A DNA stretch of 64,000 nt from Pelagerythrobacter marensis (GCF_036700095.1 NZ_CP144918.1:621001-685000), one strand, 5' to 3'. Positions 40,753 through 50,745 are shown, counted from the first letter of the stretch. Notes: a model not told the origin generated them from the sequence alone. Made by a program: numbers and translations.

Positions 40753-42498
40753 ATGCCTGTGACTTATACCGCCGCAACCCAGGATCAACTGCTCGCGATC
40801 CGCGTCAATGCCGGCATCGCGGAACTCGCTGCGTCCGAGCGCTTTGCCGCGGCGGAGCCCGATATGGTCGAGGCGATCGTCGAGGGGATTGGTCAGTTCG
40901 CGGCCGGCGAATGGGCTCCGCTCAACCGTTCCGGGGACGAAACGGGGGCAAAGCTGGAGATCGGGGAGGTGCGGTCGCCCGAAGGTTTTGCCGAGGCCTA
41001 TCGCCACTATGTCGAGCAGGGGTGGAATGCGATCGCAGGCCCGACCGCTTTCGGCGGCCAGGGGCTTCCCTTCACCCTCGCTTGCAACGTGCTGGAGAAC
41101 CTCGGTACCGCCAACATGGCCTTCAGCCTGCTGCCGATGCTCTCCGTCGGCGCGACCGAAGCGCTCGAACATCACGGCAGCGAGGCGCAGAAGGCAAAGT
41201 ACCTGCCGAAACTCATCAGCGGCGAATGGTCGGGCACGATGAACCTGACCGAACCGCAAGCGGGTAGCGACCTCGGCGCGCTGCGCACCACCGCCACGCC
41301 GATCGAGGACGGCGAGCACGCCGGCAAGTATCGCATAGCGGGTCAGAAGATCTTCATTACCTGGGGCGAGCACGAGTTGGCCGAGAATATCGTCCATCTC
41401 GTGCTGGCGCGCCTGCCCGATGCGCCCGAGGGAAGCCGGGGCATCTCGCTGTTTCTCGTGCCCAAGTATCACGTCGGCGAGGATGGCACGCTGGGCGCGC
41501 GCAACGACCTGCGTTGCGTCAGCCTGGAGCACAAGCTCGGCATCCATGCCTCGCCCACCTGCGTGATGAGCTATGGCGATAACGATGCGTGTATCGGCGA
41601 GCTGGTGGGAGCGGAGAATCGCGGTCTCATGGCGATGTTCACGATGATGAACAACGCCCGCATCAATGTCGGCAGCCAGGGCGTGCAGATCGGCGAGCGC
41701 GCCACGCAGGCGGCTGTCGCCTATGCCCGCGAACGCATCCAGTCGGCGCGCGCCGGCGCCGCGGACAAGACCCCCGTGCCCATTATCGAGCACCCTGACG
41801 TGCGCCGGATGCTCCTGCGGATGAAGGCCCTGACGGAGGGGATGCGCGCCCTGCTCTACTACACCGCGGGTCAGGTCGACCGGGGCACGCTGGGCGACGA
41901 GGCGGCGGCGCGCAGGGCCGAAGTTCTCGTTCCCCTGATCAAGGCCTGGGGAACCGATGCCGGGGTCGAGGTCGCCAGCCTGGGGATCCAGGTCCACGGC
42001 GGCATGGGCTTTATCGAGGAGACCGGCGCAGCGCAGCTCTATCGCGACGCGCGGATCGCCCCGATCTACGAAGGGACCAACGGCATCCAGGCCGCCGACC
42101 TCGTCACGCGCAAGCTCGGGCTGGAAAACGGCGCCACGTTTGCCGGACTGATGGACGAGATCGTCCGCGACGCGGGCGGAGAAGACGGTCTTGCCCAACT
42201 CGCCGGCGCCTGCCGGACCGTCGGCGAGTGGATGCGCGACGACGCCAGTCTGGACGATCGCCTCGCCGGCAGCGTGCCGTTCTGCACCATGAGCGCGGTC
42301 GCCGTCGCCGGATGGCAGCTGCTGCGCCAGCTGCGTGCGATCGACGCGGGCGAGTTCGCCGGTCTGGCCGATGCCAAGCGCGCCACCGTGCGCTTCTTCC
42401 TCGATCGCATCGTGCCCGAGGCTGCCGGCCTCAAGGCGTCGGCAGCGGCCGGGGCGGACGGTCTCTACGCGCTCGACAGCGCACAGTTCGCCCGCTGA
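40753..42498 (+). CDS. Acyl-CoA dehydrogenase (large, FadE-like form)
   Basis: 581 residues, the longer acyl-CoA dehydrogenase class with a C-terminal extension domain (about 465-581). FAD-binding segments include LTEPQAGSDLGALRT (about 164-178), and the general-base glutamate lies in YEGTNGIQ near 439-446. Oxidises acyl-CoA to enoyl-CoA; the substrate chain length cannot be read. ATG 40753 is used, but AGAGGA lies right against it, so GTG at 40759 with better spacing could be the real start. It overlaps the DUF815 gene by one base (TGATG). Confidence 0.93.
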   Translation: MPVTYTAATQDQLLAIRVNAGIAELAASERFAAAEPDMVEAIVEGIGQFAAGEWAPLNRSGDETGAKLEIGEVRSPEGFAEAYRHYVEQGWNAIAGPTAFGGQGLPFTLACNVLENLGTANMAFSLLPMLSVGATEALEHHGSEAQKAKYLPKLISGEWSGTMNLTEPQAGSDLGALRTTATPIEDGEHAGKYRIAGQKIFITWGEHELAENIVHLVLARLPDAPEGSRGISLFLVPKYHVGEDGTLGARNDLRCVSLEHKLGIHASPTCVMSYGDNDACIGELVGAENRGLMAMFTMMNNARINVGSQGVQIGERATQAAVAYARERIQSARAGAADKTPVPIIEHPDVRRMLLRMKALTEGMRALLYYTAGQVDRGTLGDEAAARRAEVLVPLIKAWGTDAGVEVASLGIQVHGGMGFIEETGAAQLYRDARIAPIYEGTNGIQAADLVTRKLGLENGATFAGLMDEIVRDAGGEDGLAQLAGACRTVGEWMRDDASLDDRLAGSVPFCTMSAVAVAGWQLLRQLRAIDAGEFAGLADAKRATVRFFLDRIVPEAAGLKASAAAGADGLYALDSAQFAR

Positions 42499-43325
42499 TG
42501 GCCGATCAGGGCGATCCGCTGGCCCGTATAGCCGACGCGCTGGAGCGTATCGCGGGGCCTCCCCCCGTCGATGTCGACTGGCGGACAGCACCGGCCTATG
42601 TCTGGGACGGTGCGACCGGGCGGGCGATCGAGACTTTCGCGTCCGTGCGGCTCGACCTCTTGCGCGGGGTGGACGCCCAGCGCGATGCGGTTGCCGCCAA
42701 TGTCTCGCGCCTCGCCCGGGGTTATGCGGCCCACGACATGCTGCTGTGGGGCGCCCGGGGCATGGGAAAATCGGCGCTGGTGCGCGCGGCGGTTGCCGCG
42801 GCGCAGAAGGAGGCCGGCGACGCACTCGCTCTGGTTCAGGCCGGCACCGACGCGCTCGACACATTGCCGCGCCTGTTCGCCGAGCTGGCCCGTGTTCGGC
42901 GCGCTTTCCTGGTCTTCATCGACGATCTGGGGTTTTCCGACGACGATTCGGTCGGCCCGCGTCACTTGCGCTCGTGGCTTGAGGGCGGGGTCGAGGCCCG
43001 CCCCGCCAATGTGCGGCTGGCCGTGACGTCCAACCGTCGCGCGATCGTCGCACGCCAGGCGAGCGAGCAGGACGATCCGATCAACCCGCGCGATGCGGTG
43101 GACGACAAGCTGGCGCTGGCGGATCGCTTCGGCCTCGCGCTCGGCTTCCACAACTGCGGACAGGAAGACTATCTCGCGATCGTCGCGGGCTACGCCGACG
43201 AGTATGGTCTCGCCTGGGACGAGCGCGACGCGCTGGAATGGTCGCGCCGCCGCGGCGCGCGTTCGGGGCGCACTGCCTGGCAGTATGTCGTGGAACTGGC
43301 CGGGCGCGCCGGCCGGGCGCTGTAG
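42498..43325 (+). CDS. DUF815 family AAA ATPase
   Basis: 275 residues. AAA-like ATPase with Walker A GARGMGKS (85-92), Walker B LVFIDDLGF (about 136-144), and an arginine-rich sensor region near 165-180. DUF815 proteins are widespread and uncharacterised, and are predicted to act as remodelling ATPases. It shares one base with the acyl-CoA dehydrogenase stop codon, so the genes are co-translated, but no functional link follows from that. The C-terminus carries an Arg-rich helical region (about 245-270). Complete domain, no signs of decay. Confidence 0.87.
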   Translation: MADQGDPLARIADALERIAGPPPVDVDWRTAPAYVWDGATGRAIETFASVRLDLLRGVDAQRDAVAANVSRLARGYAAHDMLLWGARGMGKSALVRAAVAAAQKEAGDALALVQAGTDALDTLPRLFAELARVRRAFLVFIDDLGFSDDDSVGPRHLRSWLEGGVEARPANVRLAVTSNRRAIVARQASEQDDPINPRDAVDDKLALADRFGLALGFHNCGQEDYLAIVAGYADEYGLAWDERDALEWSRRRGARSGRTAWQYVVELAGRAGRAL

Positions 43326-43347
43326 CGCGCCGCCGTGCCGAAACGCC

Positions 43348-44805
43348 TTACGGCTGAACGGTTTCGCGCGCGTAATCGTCGCTGAAAGTCGCGCTGGCAT
43401 TGCCGCTCAGTTCGCGCTGGGGCGGCAGCGAAGTCCCCTTGATCCGCTCGATCGGCGGGGCCGGTTCCGCTCCGGGGGAGACCACCCGCCAGATGATTCC
43501 GCCGGTGTCGTCGCTGACCAGCAAGGCGCCGTCGCCGGCCCAGTCGACCCAGGTCGGGCGCCCGCGCGTCGTTCCCTCGCCGGTAAGGAAGTCGGTCAGC
43601 ACCGGCACCGGTTTGCCCAGGGGATTGCCGCGTTCGTCGAAAGCGACATAGACCACGTCGTAACCTGCGGCCGGAATGCGGTTCCACGATCCGTGGCGCG
43701 CGATAAAGGCGCCGTGGCCGAAACGCGGCCCCATCCGGGCCCCTTCCTTGCTGAACACCAGGCCCAGTGCGGCCACATGCGGCCCCAGGGCATATTCGGG
43801 ACGGCGAGTGTATTCGACCAGGAAATTCGGCATCGGCGCGGTTACGCGCCGGTCGAAATTGTCCTTCCAGTATATCCAGGGCCAGCCGTATTGCGCCCCG
43901 ATCGGGACATTGGTGAGGTAGTCGGGCACGAGGTCCGAACCCAGCATGTCGCGCTCGTTGACGGTCGTCCACAGCTCGCCGCTCCACGGATTCCAGTCGA
44001 GCCCGTTGGGGTTGCGCAGGCCGGTGGCAAACAGGCGCTGGCGATCTTCGACCAGATCGTATTCCCAGATCGCGGCGCGGCCTTCCTCGGCCTCCATTCC
44101 CTTCTCCGCGATATTCGAAGCCGATCCGACCGCCACGTAGACATGCTCCCCCTCGGGATCGAGGACGATATTGCGCATCCAGTGATTGCCCCCCGCTGGC
44201 AGCGCCATGAGCTGATGCGGCTCGGCAGTGATCCGCGTCGACCCCAGCTCGTAGGGGACGGAGAGCAGAGCGTCGTGATTGGCGATGTAGAGCGTGTCTT
44301 CCGCCCAGGCGATGCCCGATGGCGAATCGAGCGAATCGGTCAGCACGAAACGCTGTTCCGCCGCACCGTCGCCGTCGCCGTCGCGCAGCAGGACAAGCTG
44401 GTTCGGCGATTCGCCGCGAGCGCCGGCGCGCGACATCAGCAGCCCGGCGACCCAGTCCACGAAGCCGCCCGCTTCCTCTTTTGCCGGCGCCCGGGTCAGG
44501 GTGACCAGCACATCGCCATTGGGCAGAGTATGAATGACGCGCGGATGTTCCAGCCCCTCGGCGAAGCGGTTGACCGCCAGGCCTTCTGCAGCGTGCGGGG
44601 CCTCGCCATCGTTCCAGCCGACAGGTTCGGCAATGCGAACGGTCGGCACCATCTCGGACTCCGGTTCGGCCAGGACCGGGTCCGTCCCCGTCACCTCTTC
44701 CACCGCAAGCTCCGCCTCGTCCCCTTGCAGCAACCACACCGCAGCGAAAATCAGGGCCAGGAGGAGGACGAGGATCCAGATCAGGATCTTGCGCTTGGTG
44801 CTCAT
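43348..44805 (-). CDS. PQQ-type soluble sugar dehydrogenase (sorbosone dehydrogenase family)
   Basis: 485 residues, six-bladed beta-propeller. An N-terminal hydrophobic segment (about 6-27) probably anchors or secretes it to the periplasm. The propeller region contains the family's GLRNPNGLDWNP (about 244-255) and SWNRIPAAGYDVVYV (about 374-388). Members oxidise sugars or aldoses with PQQ and calcium, but many relatives lack known activity, so the enzyme reaction is only inferred. Convergent with the DUF815 gene (22-bp gap) and divergent from the fRMsr gene (53 bp). Confidence 0.87.
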   Translation of the reverse strand: MSTKRKILIWILVLLLALIFAAVWLLQGDEAELAVEEVTGTDPVLAEPESEMVPTVRIAEPVGWNDGEAPHAAEGLAVNRFAEGLEHPRVIHTLPNGDVLVTLTRAPAKEEAGGFVDWVAGLLMSRAGARGESPNQLVLLRDGDGDGAAEQRFVLTDSLDSPSGIAWAEDTLYIANHDALLSVPYELGSTRITAEPHQLMALPAGGNHWMRNIVLDPEGEHVYVAVGSASNIAEKGMEAEEGRAAIWEYDLVEDRQRLFATGLRNPNGLDWNPWSGELWTTVNERDMLGSDLVPDYLTNVPIGAQYGWPWIYWKDNFDRRVTAPMPNFLVEYTRRPEYALGPHVAALGLVFSKEGARMGPRFGHGAFIARHGSWNRIPAAGYDVVYVAFDERGNPLGKPVPVLTDFLTGEGTTRGRPTWVDWAGDGALLVSDDTGGIIWRVVSPGAEPAPPIERIKGTSLPPQRELSGNASATFSDDYARETVQP

Positions 44806-44858
44806 GGGAACCCGATTTACGCGCTGCAGGGCCTTGCGGCAATGCCCCGAGAGCCTAG

Positions 44859-45350
44859 ATGGCGGGGATGTACGATTTCTCTGCCGATCCCGGGTTGTCC
44901 AAGGACGAACTCTATCGCCAGCTGCACGCCGCAGCCGATGCCCTGACTGCGGACGAGCGCGACGGGATCGCCAATATGGCCAATGTCGCCGCGTTGATGT
45001 GGGAATTCCTTCCCGATCTCAACTGGGCCGGCTTCTACCGGATGATCGACGGCGAACTCGTTCTGGGCCCCTTTATGGGGCGCCCCGCCTGCATCCGCAT
45101 CCCGGTCGGGCGTGGTGTCTGTGGCACGGCCGCGCAATCGGGGGAAACGCAGCTGGTGGAGGATGTCCACGCATTCCCCGGCCATATCGCCTGCGACGCC
45201 GCCAGCCGGTCGGAGCTGGTCGTTCCGCTGCTCCGCAACGGCACGACGATCGGCGTGATAGACCTGGACAGCCCCACCCCTGCGCGTTTCGACGATGCGG
45301 ACGCCGCCGGCGTCGGCCGGCTTGCACAGCTTCTGATTAACCGCATCTAA
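44859..45350 (+). CDS. msrC: Free methionine-(R)-sulfoxide reductase (GAF-domain fRMsr)
   Basis: 163 residues, one GAF domain. The three catalytic/resolving cysteines of the family are all present: C78 (RPACIRI), C88 (GVCGTAAQSGE) and C112 (FPGHIACDAASRSE), with the conserved DVHAFPGHI stretch at 102-110. It reduces free methionine sulfoxide in the cytoplasm. ATG 44859 and ATG 44868 are both possible. Single gene between the divergent sugar dehydrogenase and the glycine-zipper protein. Confidence 0.95.
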   Translation: MAGMYDFSADPGLSKDELYRQLHAAADALTADERDGIANMANVAALMWEFLPDLNWAGFYRMIDGELVLGPFMGRPACIRIPVGRGVCGTAAQSGETQLVEDVHAFPGHIACDAASRSELVVPLLRNGTTIGVIDLDSPTPARFDDADAAGVGRLAQLLINRI

Positions 45351-45470
45351 CCCGAGTCCGCCCCGAAACGGGACAATCCGCGCGTGCGCGTGGGCTTTGG
45401 CGCGTTGCAATGGTAGATTTTCCGTTAAGTCCGGGAGTAGACCCGGCCTAACGAGCAAGGGGAATCGACC

Positions 45471-46358
45471 ATGACTGCCCGCCATGTGATCTTCCTGAGC
45501 GCTGCCGCGGGTGCGCTTTCGACGGCTCTTCCGGCCTCCGCAGAGCCTGAAATGACGTATGAATACGCATATCCCGAACCGCAGGGCGAGATCGTCTATC
45601 GGCGCGATCCGGTCATCCAGCCCTTGCCCAACCCGGCGGAACCGGCGGAAGTTCATCGCAAGGCGGCACCCTACGTCGAAGACGATCGGAATTACCCGTA
45701 CGATCCCGAAGAATACGAATACGAGTATGAGTACGAAGACGCCCACGATCGCAACCGCTATGCCGAGGCTGCGCCTCCGCCGCCTGTCGCTCACCGGCCG
45801 GCGCCGCACCGCTACGGCGCCTTCGACCGCGAGGCCTGGCTCGAGGACTGTCGCGCCCGCTATCGCGCGCAGAGCGGACGGCGGGACGGCGGTGTCGTCG
45901 GCGGATTGCTCGGGGCCGCGACCGGCGGGCTGATCGGCAATCGGGTCGCCGATGGCGAGCGGTTGGCCGGAACGCTGATCGGCGCCGGCGTCGGCGGCCT
46001 GGCCGGGCTTGCGATCGGCAGCGCCATCAACGCCGCGGCAGATCGCGACGAAGCGGCCGAGTACTGCGAAAACTGGCTCGACCGCCACCGGCAGGCCTAC
46101 GCTCCTGCCCCCGCCTACCCGCACCCGGCCCCCTATGGTTACGCCCAACCCGCCGCCTACTATGGCAGTGCCTGCGCCTGCGCGCCGGCCATGGCGTACA
46201 TGCCGGTCCTCGTGGCGGTCCCCCAGCGGGCGATCGTGCGCGAATATGTGACGGAGGAATGGGTCGATGCGGAACCTGCTCTCCGCCCCAAGAAGCGGCG
46301 TGTTCACCGAACCGCACCCGCGGGCGACAAGCGCATCAAATATGTCAAGGGCCGCTAG
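45471..46358 (+). CDS. Glycine-zipper secreted protein with EYEYEY tract
   Basis: 295 residues. Signal peptide (about 1-24), then an acidic, Tyr/Pro-rich region containing EEYEYEYEYED (about 80-90). A glycine-zipper segment (GGVVGGLLGAATGGLIGN, about 141-158, and GAGVGGLAGLAIGSAI, about 169-184) resembles 2TM outer-membrane glycine-zipper proteins. The remainder is rich in Tyr, Pro and Ala, and the C-terminus is basic. Likely inserts into or lines the envelope; no function assigned. The tandem Glu-Tyr codons form a short low-complexity repeat. A strong terminator follows at 46392. Confidence 0.78.
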   Translation: MTARHVIFLSAAAGALSTALPASAEPEMTYEYAYPEPQGEIVYRRDPVIQPLPNPAEPAEVHRKAAPYVEDDRNYPYDPEEYEYEYEYEDAHDRNRYAEAAPPPPVAHRPAPHRYGAFDREAWLEDCRARYRAQSGRRDGGVVGGLLGAATGGLIGNRVADGERLAGTLIGAGVGGLAGLAIGSAINAAADRDEAAEYCENWLDRHRQAYAPAPAYPHPAPYGYAQPAAYYGSACACAPAMAYMPVLVAVPQRAIVREYVTEEWVDAEPALRPKKRRVHRTAPAGDKRIKYVKGR

Positions 46359-46391
46359 CCCGAGATCCGCTACGCTGCCGAGACGGCGTTT

Positions 46392-46429
46392 GGGGCGACG
46401 GCCGATTATCCAGCCGTCGCCCCTTTTTT
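46392..46429 (+). terminator. Intrinsic terminator after the glycine-zipper gene
   Basis: Perfect 11-bp stem (GGGGCGACGGC at 46392-46402, GCCGTCGCCCC at 46413-46423), ten-base loop, then TTTTTT. It lies in the convergent gap with parB. It lacks an A-run on the opposite side, so it serves the plus strand only. Confidence 0.93.
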
Positions 46430-46447
46430 CAACGACTTACTGGTCTG

Positions 46448-47410
46448 CTAGATGTCGCCGCCGGTAAGCCGCTGGCAGATCAGATCGAGCTGGTCGAGCG
46501 TGCGGTAGCGGATCGTCACGGCGCCCGATCGCGGGTCGGCATCGGTTTTGATCTTGACGCTCAGGCCGAGAAATTCCTCGAGATGCCTTTGCACCGCAGC
46601 GATATCGGCATCCTTGGCCGGGTCGCGCGAGCTGCGCGGTTTGCGCCTCTGCTCGGGCGAAAGCGAACCTGCCGCCAGCTTTTCCACCTCGCGCACCGAC
46701 AGTTTCCGCTCCGCCGCGCGTCTGGCCAGCTCGATCGCCGATTCGTGGCCGATCAGGGCACGCGCGTGCCCCATCGAGAGGTCCCCGTCCTCGACCAGGT
46801 CGAGCACTTCCTCGGGCAGGCTGAGCAAGCGCTGCAGATTGGCAACGTGGCTGCGCGACTTGTCGACCAGCCGGGCAATCTCTGCCTGTGTCATCCCCTG
46901 CCGCTCGGAAAGCCCATGATAGGCTCGCGCCTCTTCGACAGGATTGAGATCCTCGCGCTGGATGTTCTCGATCAGCGCGAGCGCCATGACCTCGGTTTCG
47001 TCGAGTTCGCGCACGATCGCCGGAATCTCGTGCACTTTTGCCTTCTGCGCCGCGCGCCAGCGACGCTCTCCGGCAACCAGCTGATAACGTCCGCCCGCAA
47101 GAGGCCTCACGATCACCGGCTGGATCACGCCGCGCTGCGCGATCGAGGCGGCCAGTTCTTCAAGCGCATCTTCGTCAAAACGACGGCGGGGCTGCCCCGG
47201 CAACGGTTCGATGGCCGAAGTCGCTATCGAGGCAAGGCCGCCGCGCGCGGCATAAGCATCGTCGCCGCCCTCGGTTCCGCCACGCGTCAGCGGCTCTTCG
47301 CGCTGGGTTTCGCCCAGCAAGGCGCCGAGCCCGCGGCCGAGCTTCTTCTTCCGATCTGCGGGATTGCGCGCGGGCGCGGAAATACGAATCGGGCCTGCGG
47401 GATTGCTCAT
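46448..47410 (-). CDS. parB: Chromosome partitioning protein ParB
   Basis: 320 residues. N-terminal KLGRGLGALLG (about 23-33), CTP-binding ParB/Srx domain with GERRWRAAQ (about 119-127), central HTH with MTQAEIARLVDKSRSHV (about 173-189), and C-terminal dimerisation domain. It loads at parS sites as a CTP-driven clamp and spreads. The ATG overlaps the parA stop (ATGA), giving coupled translation. Four parS sites occur within this window, at 48244, 48606, 50708 and 50746. The start at 47410 is preferred to an upstream ATG at 47485 that lies inside parA. Confidence 0.97.
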   Translation of the reverse strand: MSNPAGPIRISAPARNPADRKKKLGRGLGALLGETQREEPLTRGGTEGGDDAYAARGGLASIATSAIEPLPGQPRRRFDEDALEELAASIAQRGVIQPVIVRPLAGGRYQLVAGERRWRAAQKAKVHEIPAIVRELDETEVMALALIENIQREDLNPVEEARAYHGLSERQGMTQAEIARLVDKSRSHVANLQRLLSLPEEVLDLVEDGDLSMGHARALIGHESAIELARRAAERKLSVREVEKLAAGSLSPEQRRKPRSSRDPAKDADIAAVQRHLEEFLGLSVKIKTDADPRSGAVTIRYRTLDQLDLICQRLTGGDI

Positions 47411-48183
47411 GCCGCCTTCCTCCTTTCGGGCAGGCGGCCGATCAATTCGCGCGCGAGGGCGATATAGGCCCGGCTGCCGGCGCATGCGTGATCGTAGACG
47501 AGCGCCGGCAAGCCATGGCTGGGCGCTTCGGAGAGACGCACATTGCGCGGTATAACCGCTTCGAACACCAGATTTCCGAGGCAGTCGCGCACGTCGTCGG
47601 CGACCTGGTCGGTAAGGCGGTTGCGACGGTCAAACATCGTCAGAACGACGCCCACGATGCCCAGATCGGGATTGAACCGTTGCTGCACCCGCTCGACCGT
47701 TTGCAACAGCTGGCTCAGGCCTTCCAGCGCAAAGAACTCGCACTGAAGCGGCACTAGCAGGGTGTCAGCCGCCCCAAGCGCATTGAGCGTCAGGAGGCCG
47801 AGCGACGGCGGGCAATCGATGAAACAGATTTCGTGACCCCGATGATGCTCCAGCGCCGACCGCAGGCGCGCCGTGCGATCTTCGACCGAGACCAGCTCGA
47901 CTTCGGCCCCGCTGAGGTCGACCGTGGCCGGTACGATATCGAGGCCGGGGATCGTGGTTTCGTGAACGCATTCGGCGAGCGGTACCTGGTCGACGAGAAT
48001 ATCGTAGCTCGATCCCTCGCGATCCGCGGCCGCCACGCCCATTCCCGTCGAGGCATTGCCCTGGGGATCGAGGTCGACCAGCAGCGTACGCCACCCGGTA
48101 GCGGCCATGGCCGTGGCAATGTTGATCGCGGTCGTCGTCTTGCCGACCCCGCCCTTCTGGTTTGCAATCGCGATGGTGATCAT
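47407..48183 (-). CDS. parA: Chromosome partitioning ATPase ParA
   Basis: 258 residues. The deviant Walker A is QKGGVGKTT (about 9-17), with Walker A' LLVDLDPQGNAST near 35-47 and Walker B CFIDCPPSLGLL near 117-128. ATP-dependent DNA binding and ParB-stimulated hydrolysis pull the origin region to the new pole. ATG 48183 overlaps the rsmG stop in ATGA, and its own end overlaps parB in the same way, so rsmG-parA-parB are co-translated. The longer open frame upstream lies within rsmG and has no ParA similarity. Confidence 0.97.
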   Translation of the reverse strand: MITIAIANQKGGVGKTTTAINIATAMAATGWRTLLVDLDPQGNASTGMGVAAADREGSSYDILVDQVPLAECVHETTIPGLDIVPATVDLSGAEVELVSVEDRTARLRSALEHHRGHEICFIDCPPSLGLLTLNALGAADTLLVPLQCEFFALEGLSQLLQTVERVQQRFNPDLGIVGVVLTMFDRRNRLTDQVADDVRDCLGNLVFEAVIPRNVRLSEAPSHGLPALVYDHACAGSRAYIALARELIGRLPERRKAA

Positions 48184-48809
48184 GACCCCGCCTTCCCGGC
48201 CAAGCGGCCGACGATAATGCCCGACCCCGGGTCGGTTTGCGACTGTTCCACGTGAAACAGCGCCCTCTGCCGCTTCGGCAGGTCCTGCAATTCTTGCGCT
48301 GCCGACTGCCCCTTGGGCAACAGCCATATCGTGTTGCCTGTGGAAAATCGCGCGGACAACCTGATGATACGTTCGAGCGGTGCGAAGGCGCGGGCCGAGA
48401 TCACGGCCGCCGTGAAGGTGTCGATGCTTTCCAGGCGAGCACCTTCAACGCGGCAATGCGCAAGCGAAAGCGCGTCCACCATGCGCTCCAGCCATTCGAT
48501 CCGCTTTCGCCGGGACTCCACCAGAACGATCGGCCAGTCGGGCCGCATCGCCGCCACTATCAGGCCCGGCAACCCCGCCCCGCTCCCCAGATCCAGCCAG
48601 GGCTTTGTTCCACGTGAAACATGGTCGAGCAACTGCGCCGAATCGGCGATGTGCCGCTGCCAGACGGTGTCGAGCGTCGCCCGTGCGACGAGGTTCTGCC
48701 GAGTGTTCTCCTCGCGCAAGGCCGCAATGAATCGCTCGATTCGCTCGAGCGCCGCAGCGTCGCACCGCGCGGAGACGAACGCCCGTGCTTCCGCTTCGCC
48801 GCCGATCAC
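48180..48809 (-). CDS. rsmG: 16S rRNA (guanine-527-N7) methyltransferase RsmG
   Basis: 209 residues, SAM-dependent. The SAM-binding motif [14 protein letters not shown] lies at about 72-85, with [14 protein letters not shown] near 97-110. Methylates G527 in the 530 loop of 16S rRNA; loss in other bacteria gives low-level streptomycin resistance. Two parS sites lie within this coding sequence (48606-48621, encoding HVSRGT, and 48244-48259, encoding LFHVEQ), so its sequence is under double constraint. It overlaps mnmG by 4 bp upstream and parA by 4 bp downstream. Confidence 0.95.
   Translation of the reverse strand: MIGGEAEARAFVSARCDAAALERIERFIAALREENTRQNLVARATLDTVWQRHIADSAQLLDHVSRGTKPWLDLGSGAGLPGLIVAAMRPDWPIVLVESRRKRIEWLERMVDALSLAHCRVEGARLESIDTFTAAVISARAFAPLERIIRLSARFSTGNTIWLLPKGQSAAQELQDLPKRQRALFHVEQSQTDPGSGIIVGRLAGKAGS
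48244..48259. promoter_or_regulatory. parS site 1 (inside rsmG)
   Basis: TGTTCCACGTGAAACA differs from the canonical parS consensus TGTTTCACGTGAAACA at one position. It lies within the rsmG coding sequence near its 3' end, 61 bp upstream of the parA start on the transcript. Expected ParB loading site. Confidence 0.93.
48606..48621. promoter_or_regulatory. parS site 2 (inside rsmG)
   Basis: TGTTCCACGTGAAACA, identical in sequence to site 1 and 362 bp from it, within the rsmG coding sequence next to the SAM-binding motif codons. The perfect repeat of a 16-mer within one gene supports selection for ParB binding. Confidence 0.93.
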
Positions 48810-50665
48810 GCGGCCTGCTGCCGGTGATGGCGCCGTGCGTGCACGAGCAGTGCGGAAAGTGCCGCCGGCGTTACACCCGGCACCCGCCCTGCGGCGGCCA
48901 GAGTATCCGGCCGTGCGGCGGTAAGGCGCTCGATCATTTCGTTGGACAGGCCCGGGACTTCGGCGAAGGGGAAGTCGAAACCGAGGCGAACGCCCTCGCT
49001 GGCACGCAAGTCGCGCAGTTCGGCTTCCTGTCGCTCAAGGTAGGGCGCGTAGACGGCATCCTCGACCATTTCCTGCGCCACGTCCTCGTCCGCTTCGAAG
49101 CCGTCGCGCAGCCATGGAGAGAGCGCCTCCAGCTCGATCCCGTTGTAGCGGAGCCAGACCTCGATCGTGTTGCTGCCTGCGTCTCGCCGGATCGGACGGC
49201 CAGCGGCCGCCAGGTCGCTGGCGGCGATCTCGCGCTCGAACTCGGCAGCCCAGGCGCTACGACGTTCCTCGCGCTGCGCAAACCACTCGCGTCGCTCCCG
49301 TCCGACACAACCGGTCGCGATCGCCGCCGGCGTCAGGCGCGTCGACGCATTGTTCGCGCGCAGGCGCAGTCGGTACTCTGCCCTGGACGTCAACATGCGG
49401 TAGGGTTCGCTGACGCCCTGCAGCGTCAGATCGTCGACCATCACCGCAATATAGGAGTTGGCCCGATCGAGGGGCGCCGGATCGCGGCCGAGAACATCCG
49501 CCGCTGCATACATGCCGGCGACAAGCCCCTGCGCCGCGGCTTCCTCGTATCCGGTCGTTCCGTTGATCTGGCCGGCGCAATAGAGCCCGGCGAGATTGCG
49601 CAATTCCAGTCGCGGCGTTAGCGAGCGCGGATCGACGTGATCGTACTCGACGGCATAGCCCGGAACGACCATCTCGACCTCGCCCAACCCCTCCATGCTA
49701 CGCAGCATCGCGAGCTGAACGTCCACCGGCAGCGAAGTGCTGATACCGTTCGGATAGACAAGGTTCGTATCGAGACCCTCGGGCTCGAGAAAGACCTGGT
49801 GCCCCTCCCGGTCGCCGAAGCGATGGATCTTGTCCTCGATCGATGGGCAATAGCGCGGCCCCTGCGCATCGATCGCACCGCTGAAAAGCGGCGATCGGTC
49901 GAGGCCGCTGCGGATGATATCGTGACTGCGGGCATTGGTGCGGGTGATCGCGCAGAAGACCTGCGGATTGCGGCGCCCCGGCGTCAGCGGCGACATCGTC
50001 CAGTCGGCTCCATCCGATGGCTGCTCGGGAAGCCGGGCCCAGTCGATCGTGCGCCCATCGAGCCGGGGCGGTGTCCCGGTCTTGAGGCGCGCCATGGGCA
50101 GCGCCGTCTCGCGCAACTGCCCGGCCAGGCGGTGGGCGGCATTCTCGCCGATCCGTCCGCCCTCGAAACGCTCTTCCCCCCGGAACAGACGTCCTCCCAG
50201 GAACGTCCCGGTGCAAAGGATGACGGCGGGCGCGGCCAGCCGACTGCCATCGCCCAGCTCGATCCCCGCAACGCGCCCGCTGCGGACCGTCAAGGCGACG
50301 GCTTCGCCGGAAATCACATCGAGCCCGGGCTGGTCGCGAACCATGCTCTGCACTGCGGCGCGAAACAACTTGCGATCCGCCTGTACGCGCGGGCCCCAAA
50401 CTGCGCTCCCTTTCGACAGGTTGAGCATACGATAGTGGATCGCCGCCGCATCGGCCGCCCGCCCGATCACGCCGTCGAAGGCGTCGACTTCCCGCACCAG
50501 ATGGCCCTTGCCCAGCCCCCCAATCGCCGGGTTGCAACTCATTGCGCCGATGCCGTCAGGGTCGAACGTCACCAGCCCAACACGCGCGCCCATGCGGGCG
50601 GCGACGCTCGCCGCCTCCACACCGGCGTGGCCGCCGCCGACTACCAGGATATCGTGGGAGTGCAT
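48806..50665 (-). CDS. mnmG: tRNA uridine-5-carboxymethylaminomethyl modification protein MnmG (GidA)
   Basis: 619 residues, FAD-binding subunit of the MnmE-MnmG complex, which modifies wobble uridine 34 of several tRNAs. N-terminal FAD motif [12 protein letters not shown] (about 7-18). The [21 protein letters not shown] region lies near 148-168 and contains the conserved GTFLGG motif; the PSIEDKI segment is near 272. ATG 50665 places the FAD motif at the normal position. The end overlaps rsmG by 4 bp. The 96-bp gap to mnmE upstream holds two parS sites. Confidence 0.96.
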   Translation of the reverse strand: MHSHDILVVGGGHAGVEAASVAARMGARVGLVTFDPDGIGAMSCNPAIGGLGKGHLVREVDAFDGVIGRAADAAAIHYRMLNLSKGSAVWGPRVQADRKLFRAAVQSMVRDQPGLDVISGEAVALTVRSGRVAGIELGDGSRLAAPAVILCTGTFLGGRLFRGEERFEGGRIGENAAHRLAGQLRETALPMARLKTGTPPRLDGRTIDWARLPEQPSDGADWTMSPLTPGRRNPQVFCAITRTNARSHDIIRSGLDRSPLFSGAIDAQGPRYCPSIEDKIHRFGDREGHQVFLEPEGLDTNLVYPNGISTSLPVDVQLAMLRSMEGLGEVEMVVPGYAVEYDHVDPRSLTPRLELRNLAGLYCAGQINGTTGYEEAAAQGLVAGMYAAADVLGRDPAPLDRANSYIAVMVDDLTLQGVSEPYRMLTSRAEYRLRLRANNASTRLTPAAIATGCVGRERREWFAQREERRSAWAAEFEREIAASDLAAAGRPIRRDAGSNTIEVWLRYNGIELEALSPWLRDGFEADEDVAQEMVEDAVYAPYLERQEAELRDLRASEGVRLGFDFPFAEVPGLSNEMIERLTAARPDTLAAAGRVPGVTPAALSALLVHARRHHRQQAA

Positions 50666-50707
50666 AGGTGCGCAGATAGGCGATCGATTCGGCCCGGTCA
50701 AAGAATG

Positions 50708-50723
50708 TGTTTCACGTGGAACG
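50708..50723. promoter_or_regulatory. parS site 3 (mnmG/mnmE gap)
   Basis: TGTTTCACGTGGAACG, a near-consensus parS 38 bp from site 4, in the gap between the mnmG start and the mnmE stop codon. The core TTTCACGTGGAAC is fully symmetric in the pattern recognised by ParB. Confidence 0.88.
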
Positions 50724-50745
50724 TCCCAATTGCGCGCCGCCGCTA

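Noticed and set aside
40549-42864. Long minus-strand open frame opposite the acyl-CoA dehydrogenase
   Set aside because: Antisense to a gene with complete FAD and catalytic motifs, and lacking any recognisable domain.
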